Below, piece after piece: positions 43,878 through 54,552 of a stretch of DNA of 64,000 nucleotides (position 1 is the stretch's first letter; every line of letters starts with the position of its first letter). Under the pieces are notes generated by a model. The model was not told the DNA's origin and did no database searches. It was given only the letters and a program-made list of their open reading frames with translations. A program made the position numbers and the translations under genes. Location of the stretch: contig OZ025258.1 in NCBI GenBank assembly GCA_964019135.1, forward strand, positions 36,118,126 through 36,182,125, read 5' to 3'. The stretch is from Arenicola marina (Eukaryota > Annelida > Polychaeta > Arenicolidae).

Positions 43878-45427
43878 GGTGGCTTACGTGGCGGTCGACG
43901 TCATCTTTGGTGGCTTACTTGGGCGGTCAACGTCATCTTTGGTGGCTTACTTGGGCGGTCGACGTCATCTTTAGTGGCTTACTTGGGCGGTCGACATCAT
44001 CTTTGGTGACTTACTTGGGCGGTCGACGTCATCTTTGGCGACTTACTTGGGCGGTTGACGTCATCTCTTTGACTTACTTGGGCGGTAGACATCATCTTTG
44101 GTGGCTTACTTGGGCGGTCGACGTCATCTTTGGTGGCTTACTTGGGCTGTCGACATCATCTTTGGTGGCTTACTTGGGCGGTCGACGTCATCTTTGGTGG
44201 CTTACTTGGGCGGTCGACGTCATCTTTAGTGGCTTACTTGGGCGGTCGACGTCATCTTTGGTGGCTTACGTGGGCGGTCGACGTTATCTTTGGTGGCTTA
44301 CTTGGGCGGTGGACGTCATCTTTGGCGACTTACTTGGGCAATTGACGTCATCTCTGTGACTTACTTGGGCGGTAGACATCATCTTTGGTGGCTTACTTGG
44401 GCGATCGCCGTCATCTTTGGTGGCTTACTTGGGCTGTTGACGCCATCTTTGGTTGTTTACTTGGGAGATCGAAGTCATCTTTGGTGGCTTACATGGGCGA
44501 TCGACGTCATCTTTGGTGGCTTACTTGGGCGGTCGACGTCATCTTTGGCGACTTACTTGGGCGGTTGACGTGATCTCTTTGACTCACTTGGGCGGTTGAC
44601 GTCATCTTTGGTGGCTTATTGGGCGGTTGACGTCATTTTTGGTCGCTTACTTGGGCGGTCGATGTCATCTTTAGTGGCTTACTGGGGCGGTTGACGTCAT
44701 CTTTGGCGGCTTACTTGGGTGGTCGATGTCATCTTTGGTGGCTTACTTGGGCGGTCGACGTCATCTTTAGTGGCTTACTTGGGCGGTCGACGTCATCTTT
44801 GGCGACTTACTTGGGCAATTGACGTCATCTCTGTGACTTACTTGGGCGGTAGACATCATCTTTGGTGGCTTACGTGGGCGGTCGACGTTATCTTTGGTGG
44901 CTTACTTGGGCGGTGGACGTCATCTTTGGCGACTTACTTGGGCAATTGACGTCATCTCTGTGACTTACTTGGGCGGTAGACATCATCTTTGGTGGCTTAC
45001 TTGGGCGATCGCCGTCATCTTTGGTGGCTTACTTGGGCTGTTGACGCCATCTTTGGTTGTTTACTTGGGAGATCGAAGTCATCTTTGGTGGCTTACTTGG
45101 GCGGTTGACGTCATCTTTGGTGGCTTACTTGGGCGGTCGACGTCATCTTTGGCGACTTACTTGGGCGGTTGACGTGATCTCTTTGACTCACTTGGGCGGC
45201 TGACATCATCTTTGGTGGCTTATTGGGCGGTTGACGTCATCTTTGGTGGCTTATTGGGCGGTTGACGTCATTTTTGGTCGCTTACTTGGGCGGTCGATGT
45301 CATCTTTAGTGGCTTACTGGGGCGGTTGACGTCATCTTTGGCGGCTTACTTGGGTGGTCGATGTCATCTTTGGTGGCTTACTTGGGCGGTCGACGTCATC
45401 TTTAGTGACTCACTTGGGCGGTTGATA
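43878..45427. repeat. 32-bp minisatellite with 604-bp higher-order repeat
   Basis: About 48 copies of a unit containing GGTGGCTTACTTGGGCGGTC and GACGTCATCTTT. Some units are shortened (GACGTCATCTCTTTGACTTA and similar), so the phase is not fixed. The succession of variants from about 44290 to 44570 recurs 604 bp later at 44894-45172, a second-level duplication. Each unit holds a GACGTC palindrome and a CGGTCGAC word. The WLTWAVDVIFGGL frames are artefacts. Confidence 0.95.
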
Positions 45428-45545
45428 TTATCAAGTATTGACTTGTTGATATTATCAAGAAATGACTTGTTGATATTATCAAGAAATGACTTTTTGATAT
45501 TATCAAGAAATGACTTGTTGATATTACCGAGAACTCGTTGATATC
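45420..45545. repeat. 24-bp tandem repeat joined to the 32-bp array
   Basis: GTTGATATTATCAAGAAATG plus ACTT repeats about five times directly after the last 32-bp unit, the junction unit reading GGGCGGTTGATATTATCAAG. The shared GTTGA-T-ATC skeleton suggests that the 24-bp unit derives from the 32-bp unit. Confidence 0.92.
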
Positions 45546-45804
45546 AAATATTGATTTGTTGCGAGTGGCGAGAGAAGGCCACATTGCGCTTCAGATTGAC
45601 CAGGACATGTTCCACAATCTCCATCTCCTTTGCACAATTGGGACGTCAAACGTGTAAATAGTGCTGATCAGATTGTATCGGAAAGGGAAATGAAAATGGA
45701 AAGATACTCTGTACCCAGGACGTCCTTTTCTGGAGGTATATCCGGGGTCTGAACGGTACGTTATATGCACTATCGTGAGACAACAGAAGCCCTTAACCAG
45801 CATG
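45546..45804. other. spacer, nothing recognised
   Basis: Non-repetitive sequence of ordinary composition. Confidence 0.4.
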
Positions 45805-45948
45805 AATCTGTAGCCATAGGGGCGGCAGCGTACCAGTTCAACGCGACGTTGTAATCTGTAGCCATAGGGGCGGCAGCGTACCAGTTCAACGCGACGTTGT
45901 AATCTGTAGCCATAGGGGCGGCAGCGTACCAGTTCAACGCGACGTTAT
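45805..45948. repeat. 48-bp tandem triplication
   Basis: Three nearly exact copies of a 48-bp unit starting AATCTGTAGCCATAGGGGCG. On the minus strand it keeps a frame, giving three copies of a 16-residue motif YNVALNWYAAAPMATD within an open frame (45770-46009) that begins MGFDEPRPGARYLSYEAWGN. The composition is less biased than in the other array frames, so this could be a fragment of an exon. There is no recognised family and no clear splice context. Confidence 0.93.
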
Positions 45949-46499
45949 AGTTACCCCAGGCTTCGTAGGAAAGATACCGGGCACCAGGACGCGGTTCATC
46001 AAACCCCATTGCTCTGGCTGAGGAGCGTTCTTGGATCCTTCAAACTCCACGGGGACAGAATTGGCAACATTTTCACAAATTGCACAATGGTCAAAGAATT
46101 AAATTTGTGCCCGACAAGATTGGAGCCGTGATGTTAAAGGCGGCAGTGGGCTGCGTACATATGTCACATTTAGGACTTCTGGAACCATAGAGATATCTCT
46201 GTTATATAAACTTACTTGTTTTTAAGGAAATGTCAAATCGCACTATCAAAATATATCTGCTCCAAACTGGTCTAAATGTACCCCCATATTTCTCTTTCCT
46301 AATGAGCATGTTGCAGCTCTGTGGCTCTTCTGAGCTGCTCTAATCAGCGTGCTATGCTGTACGTCTTCCGATTTGGTCTTCACTGATCTGAAATCATTGC
46401 TGTTTGACCGCGTCTCTGCACTCTCCCGCCGGCGAAGAAGAAGCGCCCACTATCGATGGTGGGGTGAAGTACCCCTTCGTGTTTCTCCGTGCGAGCCTA
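45949..46499. other. non-repetitive stretch; possible decayed exon on minus
   Basis: A stop-free minus-strand stretch of about 57 codons (roughly 45928-46101) reads HCAICENVANSVPVEFEGSK and onward, in a different frame from the triplication. I recognise no family. From 46140 on nothing stands out. Confidence 0.3.
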
Positions 46500-47345
46500 A
46501 CTAGGGCTGGAGGGGTGACGAGGGCGGCTGGAGGGGTGGAGGGGTGACGAGGGCGGCTGGAGGGGTGGAGGGGTGACGAGGGCGGCTGGAGGGGCGACGA
46601 CGGCTGGAGGGGTGGAGGGCTGGAGGGCTGACGAGGGGTGGAGGGCTGGAGGGGTGACGAGGTGTAGAGGGCTGGAGGGGTGGAGGGGTGGAGGGCTGGA
46701 GGGGTGACGAGGGGTGGAGGGCTGGAGGGGTGACGAGGGGTGGAGGGCTGGAGGTGTGACGAGGTGTAGAGGGCTGGAGGGGTGACGAGGTGTAGAGGGC
46801 TGGAGGGGTGACGAGGTGTAGAGGGCTGGAGGGGTGACGAGGGCCGCTGGAGGGGTGGAGGGCTGGAGGAGTGGAGGGGTGGAGGGGTGGAGGGCTGGAG
46901 GGCTGACGAGGGGTGGAGGGGTGACGAGGGGTGGAGGGCTGGAGGGGTGACGAGGGGTGGAAGGCTGGAGGGGAGACGAGGGGTGGAGGGCTGGAGGGGT
47001 GACGAGGGGTGGAGGGCTGGAGGGGTGACGAGGGGGGGAAGGCTGGAGGGGTGACGAGGGGTGGAGGGCTGGAGGGGTGACGAGGGGTGGAAGGCTGGAG
47101 GGGTGACGAGGGGTGGAAGGCTGGAGGGGTGACGAGGGGTGGAAGGCTGGAGGGGTGACGAGGGGTGGAGGGCTGGAGGGGTGACGAGGGGTGGAAGGCT
47201 GGAGGGGTGACGAGGGTGGAAGGCTGGAGGGGTGACGAGGGGTGGAGGGCTGGAGGGGTGACGAGGGGTGGAGGGCTGGAGGGGTGACGAGGGGTAGAGG
47301 GCTGGAGGGGTGACGAGGGCCGCTGGAGGGGTGGAGGGCTGGAGG
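46500..47345. repeat. 26-bp G-rich minisatellite
   Basis: About 33 units of GAGGGGTGGAGGGCTGGAGG plus GGTGAC, with truncated units and GACGAGGGCGGCTGG variants at both ends. Frames of up to 352 codons on the minus strand (PSSPLQPSTPRH) are artefacts. Confidence 0.95.
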
Positions 47346-48040
47346 GGCCGGGCCGAGTCAACCGGCCAGCTAAGCATGCTGAGCCGGTGATTGCAGCGTA
47401 GTTGAAGAAGGCAATATATAGGACATATGTCGGTATCTGGCGCCAGCTTCAACCCCAGCTCACGGTTAGTGGGAACTATGGGTGACGAGAGGGTTTGTTT
47501 GGCCGGGGTCGCGGCTGTCTAATGAGAGGCCTGGGAGGCCGGGGGGTGGTGGAGGGGGGGGGGGGGGGGGGGTAGCGAGGGGACAAGGTGAAGGGGGGTG
47601 GGGGGCGAGGTGGGTCGGGGCCAATACATGTTGGACAGTGAGGTAGGCCGCCAGCGCCGAGGTAGCGAATAGAGTCGTGGAGGGATGAAAGGAATCGGTT
47701 CAGGGGTAAGGGCGAAATTATCTGGTCGCCATTGAGTCCAGCGCGTTGAGTGTGAACTGTGAAAGAGCGCCTCTAGGGGAGGTTAGCATGGTGGGGGGGG
47801 GGGGTGATAGCCTCGGGGGAGAGGAGGGCTGGGGGAGGGAGGGGGAGGGGGTGGAGGAATGAAAGCGGTTGGTGGGTCGGGTGTGTGTGTGTGTGTGTGA
47901 ATAGGGCCGTTGGACGGGTAACCGTATGGTTTAGGATGGTTGTGGGGGGGGGGGGGGAGGGGGGGGTTGACAGGGGGTGGTTGGGTGGGGGTCAGCAAGT
48001 AAAGAGCGGATTATAATGAGACACCCTGAGGCCCGATCTA
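47346..48040. other. mixed, then strongly G-rich stretch
   Basis: G runs of 10-20 lie at about 47552-47571, 47790-47804 and 47945-47968, plus a GT repeat at 47881-47899. No coding sequence is supported. Confidence 0.55.
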
Positions 48041-48760
48041 AGCATGTTCAGCCCAACCCCCTACACCATGTATCGGTTCACCCCCTCCACATTTCGTCCA
48101 CTACCACCCCCCCCCCCACCCCCTGCCCCACACCCCTTCCCTAACCTACCCAGCGGCCCCACCCGGTCGATCAGGGTGTCACGATTCGCGGATCGCGACG
48201 CACACAGAGAGACGCACAATATACTGGGCACCCCCTACCCCACCCCCCCACCCCCACACACCACGTATACCTCCACCGCCTCCCCCCCACCTTCTCCCAA
48301 ACGACCTTGCCACATATACGGAGTCTGCGATGGGCTTGCGCTATTGCGCCATCGATCTGGGAGGGGAACTCGGGGAGAAACTCTGTACCCGCACAGGTCA
48401 ACAAAGCCTGACAAAGGCGGGTGGACCTGGCTCCGTCCCCCCTCCCCCCACCCAGCTGCCATGGACACCGTCAGCCGACCCTCCGACGACCTCAGCCCTC
48501 CAAACAGTTTACCCCACCACTCATCCCAACCCCAACCGACCCCCATACCCCCCCCCCCTCACCCACCCCGCACACACCCCTCGATCGCGCCCCACACCAC
48601 ACCCTCTTCCCCTACCCTCAGAATCATTTCCATGGCTCTACAACCTTCTTTCCTCACCCACGGAATCCTTACCATGGCTCTACGCCCTGGCCCCCGGCCG
48701 CCTCCTTGCCCCCTCTGGCCCCCTCCCTCCCACTGGCCCTGCTGTTTGAAGCATTTCCTG
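48041..48760. other. C-rich pyrimidine tract
   Basis: CCACCC- and CCCCTCC-rich sequence, the strand mirror of the G-rich tract just before it. The 290-codon proline/serine/threonine-rich plus frame (48044-48916) is explained by composition. Confidence 0.6.
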
Positions 48761-49290
48761 TCGTCAGAAATTCCGACTTCAGCCAGGAAGGGTGAACCCG
48801 TAGCTCCGGTAGATGGCACTCCTTTCGGCGACGGAGAGTGCACAATATGTTCGACCCTCTCCCACTGGGGAATCCAGGGTAAACGGGTGTCTGGAGTCCG
48901 CTCCTTTCCCTCTTGAGACAAGAGGCTAATAAATATATATTTGTTGGGTGGCCTCCTCCCCCCTTGTTGTCCCCTCTTTTCTGTTGATGTAAGCGCTCCA
49001 TGACGTACACTTGTCTTAGAGTCATGAGTTAAGTTTTCGGGGAACTCTGACCCCAACCCAAGGTGACCTCTTCCCGTTATGGAGTCCCCAAGTAACCATT
49101 CGCAAACTGACCTTTTTTTTTATATTATATGTTGTGGGGCCAAGACGTGTTCGTATCGTATAATTCTTTGCCTCTGCTGAGCTGAGCTGAGCTGACGTCC
49201 TTGTGTTGGAACGTTCGTACTGGTGAACGTTTGATCCTTTCGACCCGCCGAACCTTTTATTCTGCCACCACGAACCTTTTTACCCTTGTA
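48761..49290. other. non-repetitive stretch, nothing recognised
   Basis: Ordinary composition. A GAGCT pentamer repeat of four copies lies near 49178-49195. Confidence 0.4.
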
Positions 49291-49710
49291 TTACAACACA
49301 GTTGACCTTGCCGTGCCCTTGCGGCGCCTGCCTGGGATGTTGTCTTCCCTTACCTTCTCCTCATGTGACAACGTTTGACTTTTTCGTGTGGGTAAGTATT
49401 TGACCTTGGCGTGCTGGGAAAAGTGCGACCTTGTCTTCCCGGGGAGCTGTGGTTCATCTTGTCGATCGGTAGCGAGAGGGTTTTGTCCGGCTGTTCAGTT
49501 CGCTCGCCTTTGCCACGTGGGAGAAGTTGATAGCGCATATGGTGGCCTGGCGTGTTCATCCTATGATGACTAACCGCCTACCTCTCAGTGCCCTACTGGA
49601 TGGTCAAGGTCAATGGAGACCAGATTTAAAAGAGATGCTTGCTTAAAAAAAACAAGGGCCTGAAACCATCTCGGTGGTCATTGAAGTTTGACCTTGCCAT
49701 GGTCCTCCGG
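49291..49710. promoter_or_regulatory. cluster of TGACCTTG / TCAAGGTCA nuclear-receptor-like sites
   Basis: TGACCTTG at 49303, 49401 and 49689, and the full TCAAGGTCA at 49604. This is the extended half-site bound by ERR and NR5A (SF-1/FTZ-F1) receptors. Looser variants such as GCGACCTTG and GTTTGACTTTTT lie between them. The words may come from a decayed repeat. Function is inferred from motif only. Confidence 0.35.
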
Positions 49711-49910
49711 NNNNNNNNNNNNNNNNNNNNNNNNNNNNNNNNNNNNNNNNNNNNNNNNNNNNNNNNNNNNNNNNNNNNNNNNNNNNNNNNNNNNNNNNNN
49801 NNNNNNNNNNNNNNNNNNNNNNNNNNNNNNNNNNNNNNNNNNNNNNNNNNNNNNNNNNNNNNNNNNNNNNNNNNNNNNNNNNNNNNNNNNNNNNNNNNNN
49901 NNNNNNNNNN
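49711..49910. other. assembly gap, 200 N
   Basis: Exactly 200 N, the same placeholder size as the first gap, just before a pyrimidine-rich low-complexity tract. Confidence 0.99.
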
Positions 49911-50125
49911 CGAGGGACTCACTTCAACGCTCCCGCCCTCCCTCCCTCCCTCCCTCTCTCCACCCTCTCTCTCCCTCCCGTCCCTCCACCCCCTCCCTCC
50001 CACCGTCCATCCACCCCCTCCCTCCCACCGTTCCCCCTTCCTTTTATAGTCCTCCACCCCCCTCTTCCTCTTATCGTCCCTCCACCCCCCTCCCTCCCAT
50101 CGTCCCTCCACCCCCCCTTCCCTCC
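49911..50125. repeat. pyrimidine-rich repeat beside the gap
   Basis: CCCTCCCTCC tracts followed by imperfect units of about 25-30 bp around CCACCCCCCTCCCTCCCATC and CGTCC. The low complexity probably caused the gap. Confidence 0.8.
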
Positions 50126-50673
50126 CTCCCGAGCTCCTTCCGTTACGCCATATTCATCGCCACGTGTCCTGTCTTCATCCCATCTCTCCGAGTTCCCCCT
50201 CCTCCACCCTCCTCTACTAGCCTATATTCATGCGCCCCTACCCTCTACCCCCTTTTCTATCCCAGAACCCCACGCCCCTACTTCTTCTACCATCGGCACC
50301 ATCCTCTACAAACCCTACTCCACGCCCACCCCCATACAGCCTACAACCAACCAGTACACCCCAAGCAACCACTCCACCAACCCCAAGCCCCTGGCCCTAC
50401 TTTTTGTGCCCCCGGCCCACTCCTTAACACACCCCCACCCTGCCCGTCGCCCTTCCCTACTTCTGTTTTACCATACGCCCCCCCCCCCGACCCGGCCCAT
50501 TTCTCCCCGGGCGTCTTCTCTTACGAAGGTCATTTCAAGGAGACGATGGAATTGGCGTGGTTTCATCTTCTCCTGCTCTTTCTGTCAATGTTGTGCCCCC
50601 TCCCCCGCAAGCACGCCCACCCCCCCCCCCCCGCCCACTACCGTGATGTCTTACACCGTCCCGCCGCTTTAGG
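50126..50673. other. C-rich stretch
   Basis: CCCC-rich sequence with proline-rich frames caused by composition. No gene is recognised. Confidence 0.5.

Positions 50674-50713
<40 letters not shown>
50674..50713. repeat. TAA/AAT trinucleotide microsatellite
   Basis: Thirteen or so perfect TAA triplets, giving poly-Ile on the opposite strand. Confidence 0.97.
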
Positions 50714-50715
<2 letters not shown>

Positions 50716-51184
50716 TTATTATTACTAGTGAATTCGCACGTGGCTATAAAATTAATCATTTTAAGGGAATAATGAATGAAAAAAGCCTGCTAATTGAAAA
50801 GAGAAAGTTAATTAGAAGTGTTCACAGAGCTTGGCGGTGGCGAAGTGAATAGTGGGATACACACTGGCGGGGTGATGGGGGTGGAGGGGAGGAGGCGATG
50901 GGGGTGGGTTGGGGGGGGGGGGTGGTGATCCAGACACCTGTGGTAAGGTAATACGGGTTGATGACGGGAGGTGTGAGGGAGGCGTGAGTCCCAGGTCGAG
51001 GACATGGCGTAGGGCGCCTGGAACTTGATCGCTAACCGCAGACCATTCCAATCAAGCAGCCTCCAGATAACAATGGTCAAGTTTCATTCCGGAGCCGTGG
51101 TAGCTTGGCCCCATTCCTTGGGGCTCGTGGGCAGGCAGACTGTGGGCGCTGCGGGCAGCGGGCAATGCAGGAAGGAGGGATACT
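50714..51184. other. non-repetitive stretch with homeodomain-like words
   Basis: Between 50714 and 50830 lie AAATTAATCATTTT, GAATAATGAATG, GCTAATTG and GTTAATTAG, a dense set of TAAT/ATTA cores in otherwise unremarkable sequence. From 50865 to 50930 the DNA is G-rich. The rest is ordinary. Confidence 0.4.
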
Positions 51185-52443
51185 GCTGGAGGCCGGCTGT
51201 TGGGGGATGGAGGGAGACTGGTGGAGGCTGGCTGTTGGGGGATGGAGGGAGACTGGGGGAGGCTGGCTGTTGGGGGATGGAGGGAGACTGGTGGAGGCTG
51301 GCCGTTGGGGGAATGGAGGGAGACTGGTGGAGGCTGGCTGTTGGGGGATGGAGGGAGACTGGTGGAGGCTGGCTGTTGGGGATGGAGGGAGACTGGTGGA
51401 GGCTGGCTGTTGTGGGATGGAGGGAGACTGGTGGAGGCTGGCTGTTGGGGGATGGAGGAAGACTGGTGGAGGCTGGCTGTTGGGGGATGGAGGAAGACTG
51501 GTGGAGGCTGGCTGTTGGGGGATGGAGGGAGACTGGTGGAGGCTGGCTGTTGGGGGATGGAGGGAGACTGGTGGAGGCTGGCTGTTGGGGGATGGAGGGA
51601 GACTGGTGGAGGCTGGCTGTTGTGGGATGGAGGGAGACTGGTGGAGGCTGGCTGTTGGGGGATGGAGGAAGACTGGTGGAGGCTGGCTGTTGGGGGATGG
51701 AGGAAGACTGGTGGAGGCTGGCTGTTGGGGGATGGAGGGAGACTGGTGGAGGCTGGCTGTTGGGGGATGGAGGGAGACTGGTGGAGGCTGGCTGTTGGGG
51801 GATGGAGGGAGACTGGTGGAGGCTGGCTGTTGGGGGATGGAGGAAGACTGGTGGAGGCAGGCTGTTGGGGGATGGAGGGAGACTGGTGGAGGCTGGCTGT
51901 TGGGGGATGGAGGGAGACTGGTGGAGGCTGGCTGTTGGGGGACTGAGGGAGACTGGTGGAGACTGGCTGTTGGGGGATGGAGGGAGACTGGTGGAGGCTG
52001 GCTGTTGGGGGACTGAGGGAGACTGGTGGAGACTGGCTGTTGGGGGATGGAGGGAGACTGGTGGAGGCTGGCTGTTGGGGGACTGAGTGAGACTGGTGGA
52101 GGCTGGCTGTTGGGGGATGGAGGGAGACTGCTGGAGGCTGGCTGTTGGGGGACTGAGTGAGACTGGTGGAGGCTGGCTGTTGGGGGATGGAGGGAGACTG
52201 GTGGAGGCTGGCTGTTGGGGGACTGAGGGAGACTGGCTGTTGGGGGACTGAGGGAGACTGGTGGAGGTTGGGTTTGGGGGACTGAGGGAGACTGGTGGAG
52301 GCTGGCTGTTGGGGGATGGAGGGTGACGTGTCCAGGCTGGTTGTTGGGGGATTGAGGGAGACTTGTCCAGGCTGGCTGTTGGGGGATTGAGAGACACTTG
52401 TCCAGGCTGGCTGTTGGGGGATTGAGGGATACTGGTGGAGGCT
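51185..52443. repeat. 35-bp minisatellite (TGTTGGGGGATGGAGGGAGA type)
   Basis: About 36 units of TGTTGGGGGATGGAGGGAGA plus CTGGTGGAGGCTGGC. Variants (GGAAGAC, GACTGAGG, GTGGGATGG, ACTTGTCCAGG) cluster in runs and become more common toward the right end, where several units are shortened. Unlike the 35-bp array at 7.5 kb it has indels and an unrelated sequence. Frames of 250-490 codons are artefacts. Confidence 0.96.
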
Positions 52444-53639
52444 GCAGAGTTAAATATAGATGTTTATTTTCGAGGAATAAATTCCTCAAAGATTTGTTAT
52501 GTGCTAAAATTCGCATGTTCCTTAATGCTCTTTCCATCTGCTGTTATGTTTTGTCACGTCAGGAATTATTTATTAATGTGATAAGAAGACGAACACTGTT
52601 CGTCGGCAGATCAATTGGCGACTTCGGATCGAATAAATACTGAAACGCAATGACTTGAATCAGCATTGCGTCACGTAGCAGTCTCGGCGGACGATGAAGC
52701 ATAAGTGCCTCGGCAAAGAAGCACATTGCTCAATGTTTTATCTTGCTAGTCTGATATACAGGCCTAATAAACACGTCATAGTTTCAGATTTCTTATTAAT
52801 ACTAACGATGAAGCCTTAATTTACACCACCATTCTCGGGAGCACTTATGGAGCACCAGCTTCAGACACTTTCCGGTGAGTACCAGTTTCCCCGAAGGTTG
52901 GGGTGGTGGTGGGGAGTGGGGGTGGTTACTTATAGCGTCATGGCATATACATAAGTGCCTCGTTTTTTCGTAATATTTATCTTCTGCATCTTTTGCCACA
53001 TATTAGTGCATTTTTTGCGAATTGTGCTTGAGCTATTTTTTGTATTGCCAGTTTCAGATGTGACTTTATCACGGATTGACTTTGGTTTTTGTTTTGATTA
53101 AACTATTATTAACTCAAGGTAAGGTTTCAATCACCTTAACGACGTGCCCCTTCCACACATCCAAAGATAGTACCCCCTGCCCTCTCCACCTCCCAGCCAC
53201 CCGCTTGGGTTACCCCATAGACACCATGTTGCTTTGTGTCAATTGTGGCACCTTATTGGCGTATAAAGTACATATGTACTTGATCAATGTGGTGCCGATT
53301 ATTTAGAACGCGGTCCTCGATTGAAGTACACGTGTACTTGACCGGACTTACCTAGCGCAGGAATACAAACAAGGAATACAAAAAGTTACCGTGTAGCTTT
53401 ATCTTTAAAAACAATGAGTCGCGTGGTTTGTAGAAACAAGCGCCTTCCTCTGACTGTCCCCCAATTTTATTTTTAACAAAGGGCAGGCCTAACATGAAAG
53501 ATTTGCTGGAGATTTGTTTATACACCCCACCCCCCAATCTTCCCGTCTGCCACAGCCCCCCCCCCCCAATAAAAAGTATGCAAGATGGCATGTGTGAAAT
53601 TTAACACCAATAGTAACATGCCGTAAACTCGCCTCCCCC
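52444..53639. other. non-repetitive stretch, no gene recognised
   Basis: AT-leaning to ordinary sequence. The minus frame at 53352-53591 and the short plus frames are unrecognised. GTACACGTGTACTTGA near 53325 resembles GTACATATGTACTTGA near 53269, a local duplication. Confidence 0.4.
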
Positions 53640-54365
53640 AACTATATTCAATGATGTGTCTCTCTAAGACCCCCCCACTATATTCAATGGTGTGCCCCTC
53701 TAAGACCCCCCCCCTTACTATATTCAATGGTGTGTCCCCCTAAGACCCCCTCACTATATTCCACGGTGTGTCCCCCTAAGACCCCCCCCTTACTATATTC
53801 AATGGTGTGTCCCCCTAAGACCCCCTTTATTATATTCAATGGTGTGTTCCCCTCAGAGCCCCCACTATATTCAATGGTGTGTCCCCCTAGGACCCCCCAC
53901 TATATTCCACGGTGTGTCCCCCTAAGACCCCCCTTACTATATTCAATGGTGTGTCCCCCTAAGACCCCCTTTATTATATTCAATGGTGTGTTCCCCTCAG
54001 AGCCCCCACTATATTCAATGGTGTGTCCCCCTAAGACCCCCCTTACTATATTCAATGGTGTGTCCCCCTAAGACCCCCTTACTATATTCAATGGTATGTC
54101 CCACTAAGACCCCCTTACTATATTCAATGGTGTGTCCCCCTAAGACCCCCCTTACTCTATTCAATGGTGTGTCCCCCTAAGACCCCCTTTATTATATTCA
54201 ATGGTGTGTTCCCCTCAGAGCCCCCACTATATTCAATGGTGTGTCCCCCTAAGACCCCCTTACTATATTCAATGGTGTGTCCCCCTAAGACCCCCCCTTA
54301 CTCTATTCAATGGTGTGTCCCACTAAGACCCCCTTACTATATTCAATGGTGTGTCCCCCTAAGAC
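53640..54365. repeat. 33-37-bp minisatellite (TATATTCAATGGTGTGTCCC type)
   Basis: About 21 units of ACTATATTCAATGGTGTGTC plus CCCCTAAGACCCCC, varying in the C run and in CTAAGAC or CTCAGAG. A block containing the TTTATTATATTCAATGGTGT, CTCAGAG and TATATTCCACGG variants is repeated, showing higher-order copying. Confidence 0.95.
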
Positions 54366-54552
54366 GTGTAAGGTCTCCCATAAATCATACGTGGAGACAA
54401 CGAGATGGGGAATAGACAGGGGGAGACATCGCTGATCGATAGTCTGGCCTTCTGTCTCCATATACAGGGTGCTATCGATTCGGGGCTCCAATGGGGGGTG
54501 GGGGGGGGGTATACGTAGCTTGGGATTGGGGGGGGGAGGGGGAACGGTGTGA
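54366..54552. other. spacer, nothing recognised
   Basis: Short non-repetitive link ending in a G-rich patch. Confidence 0.4.
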
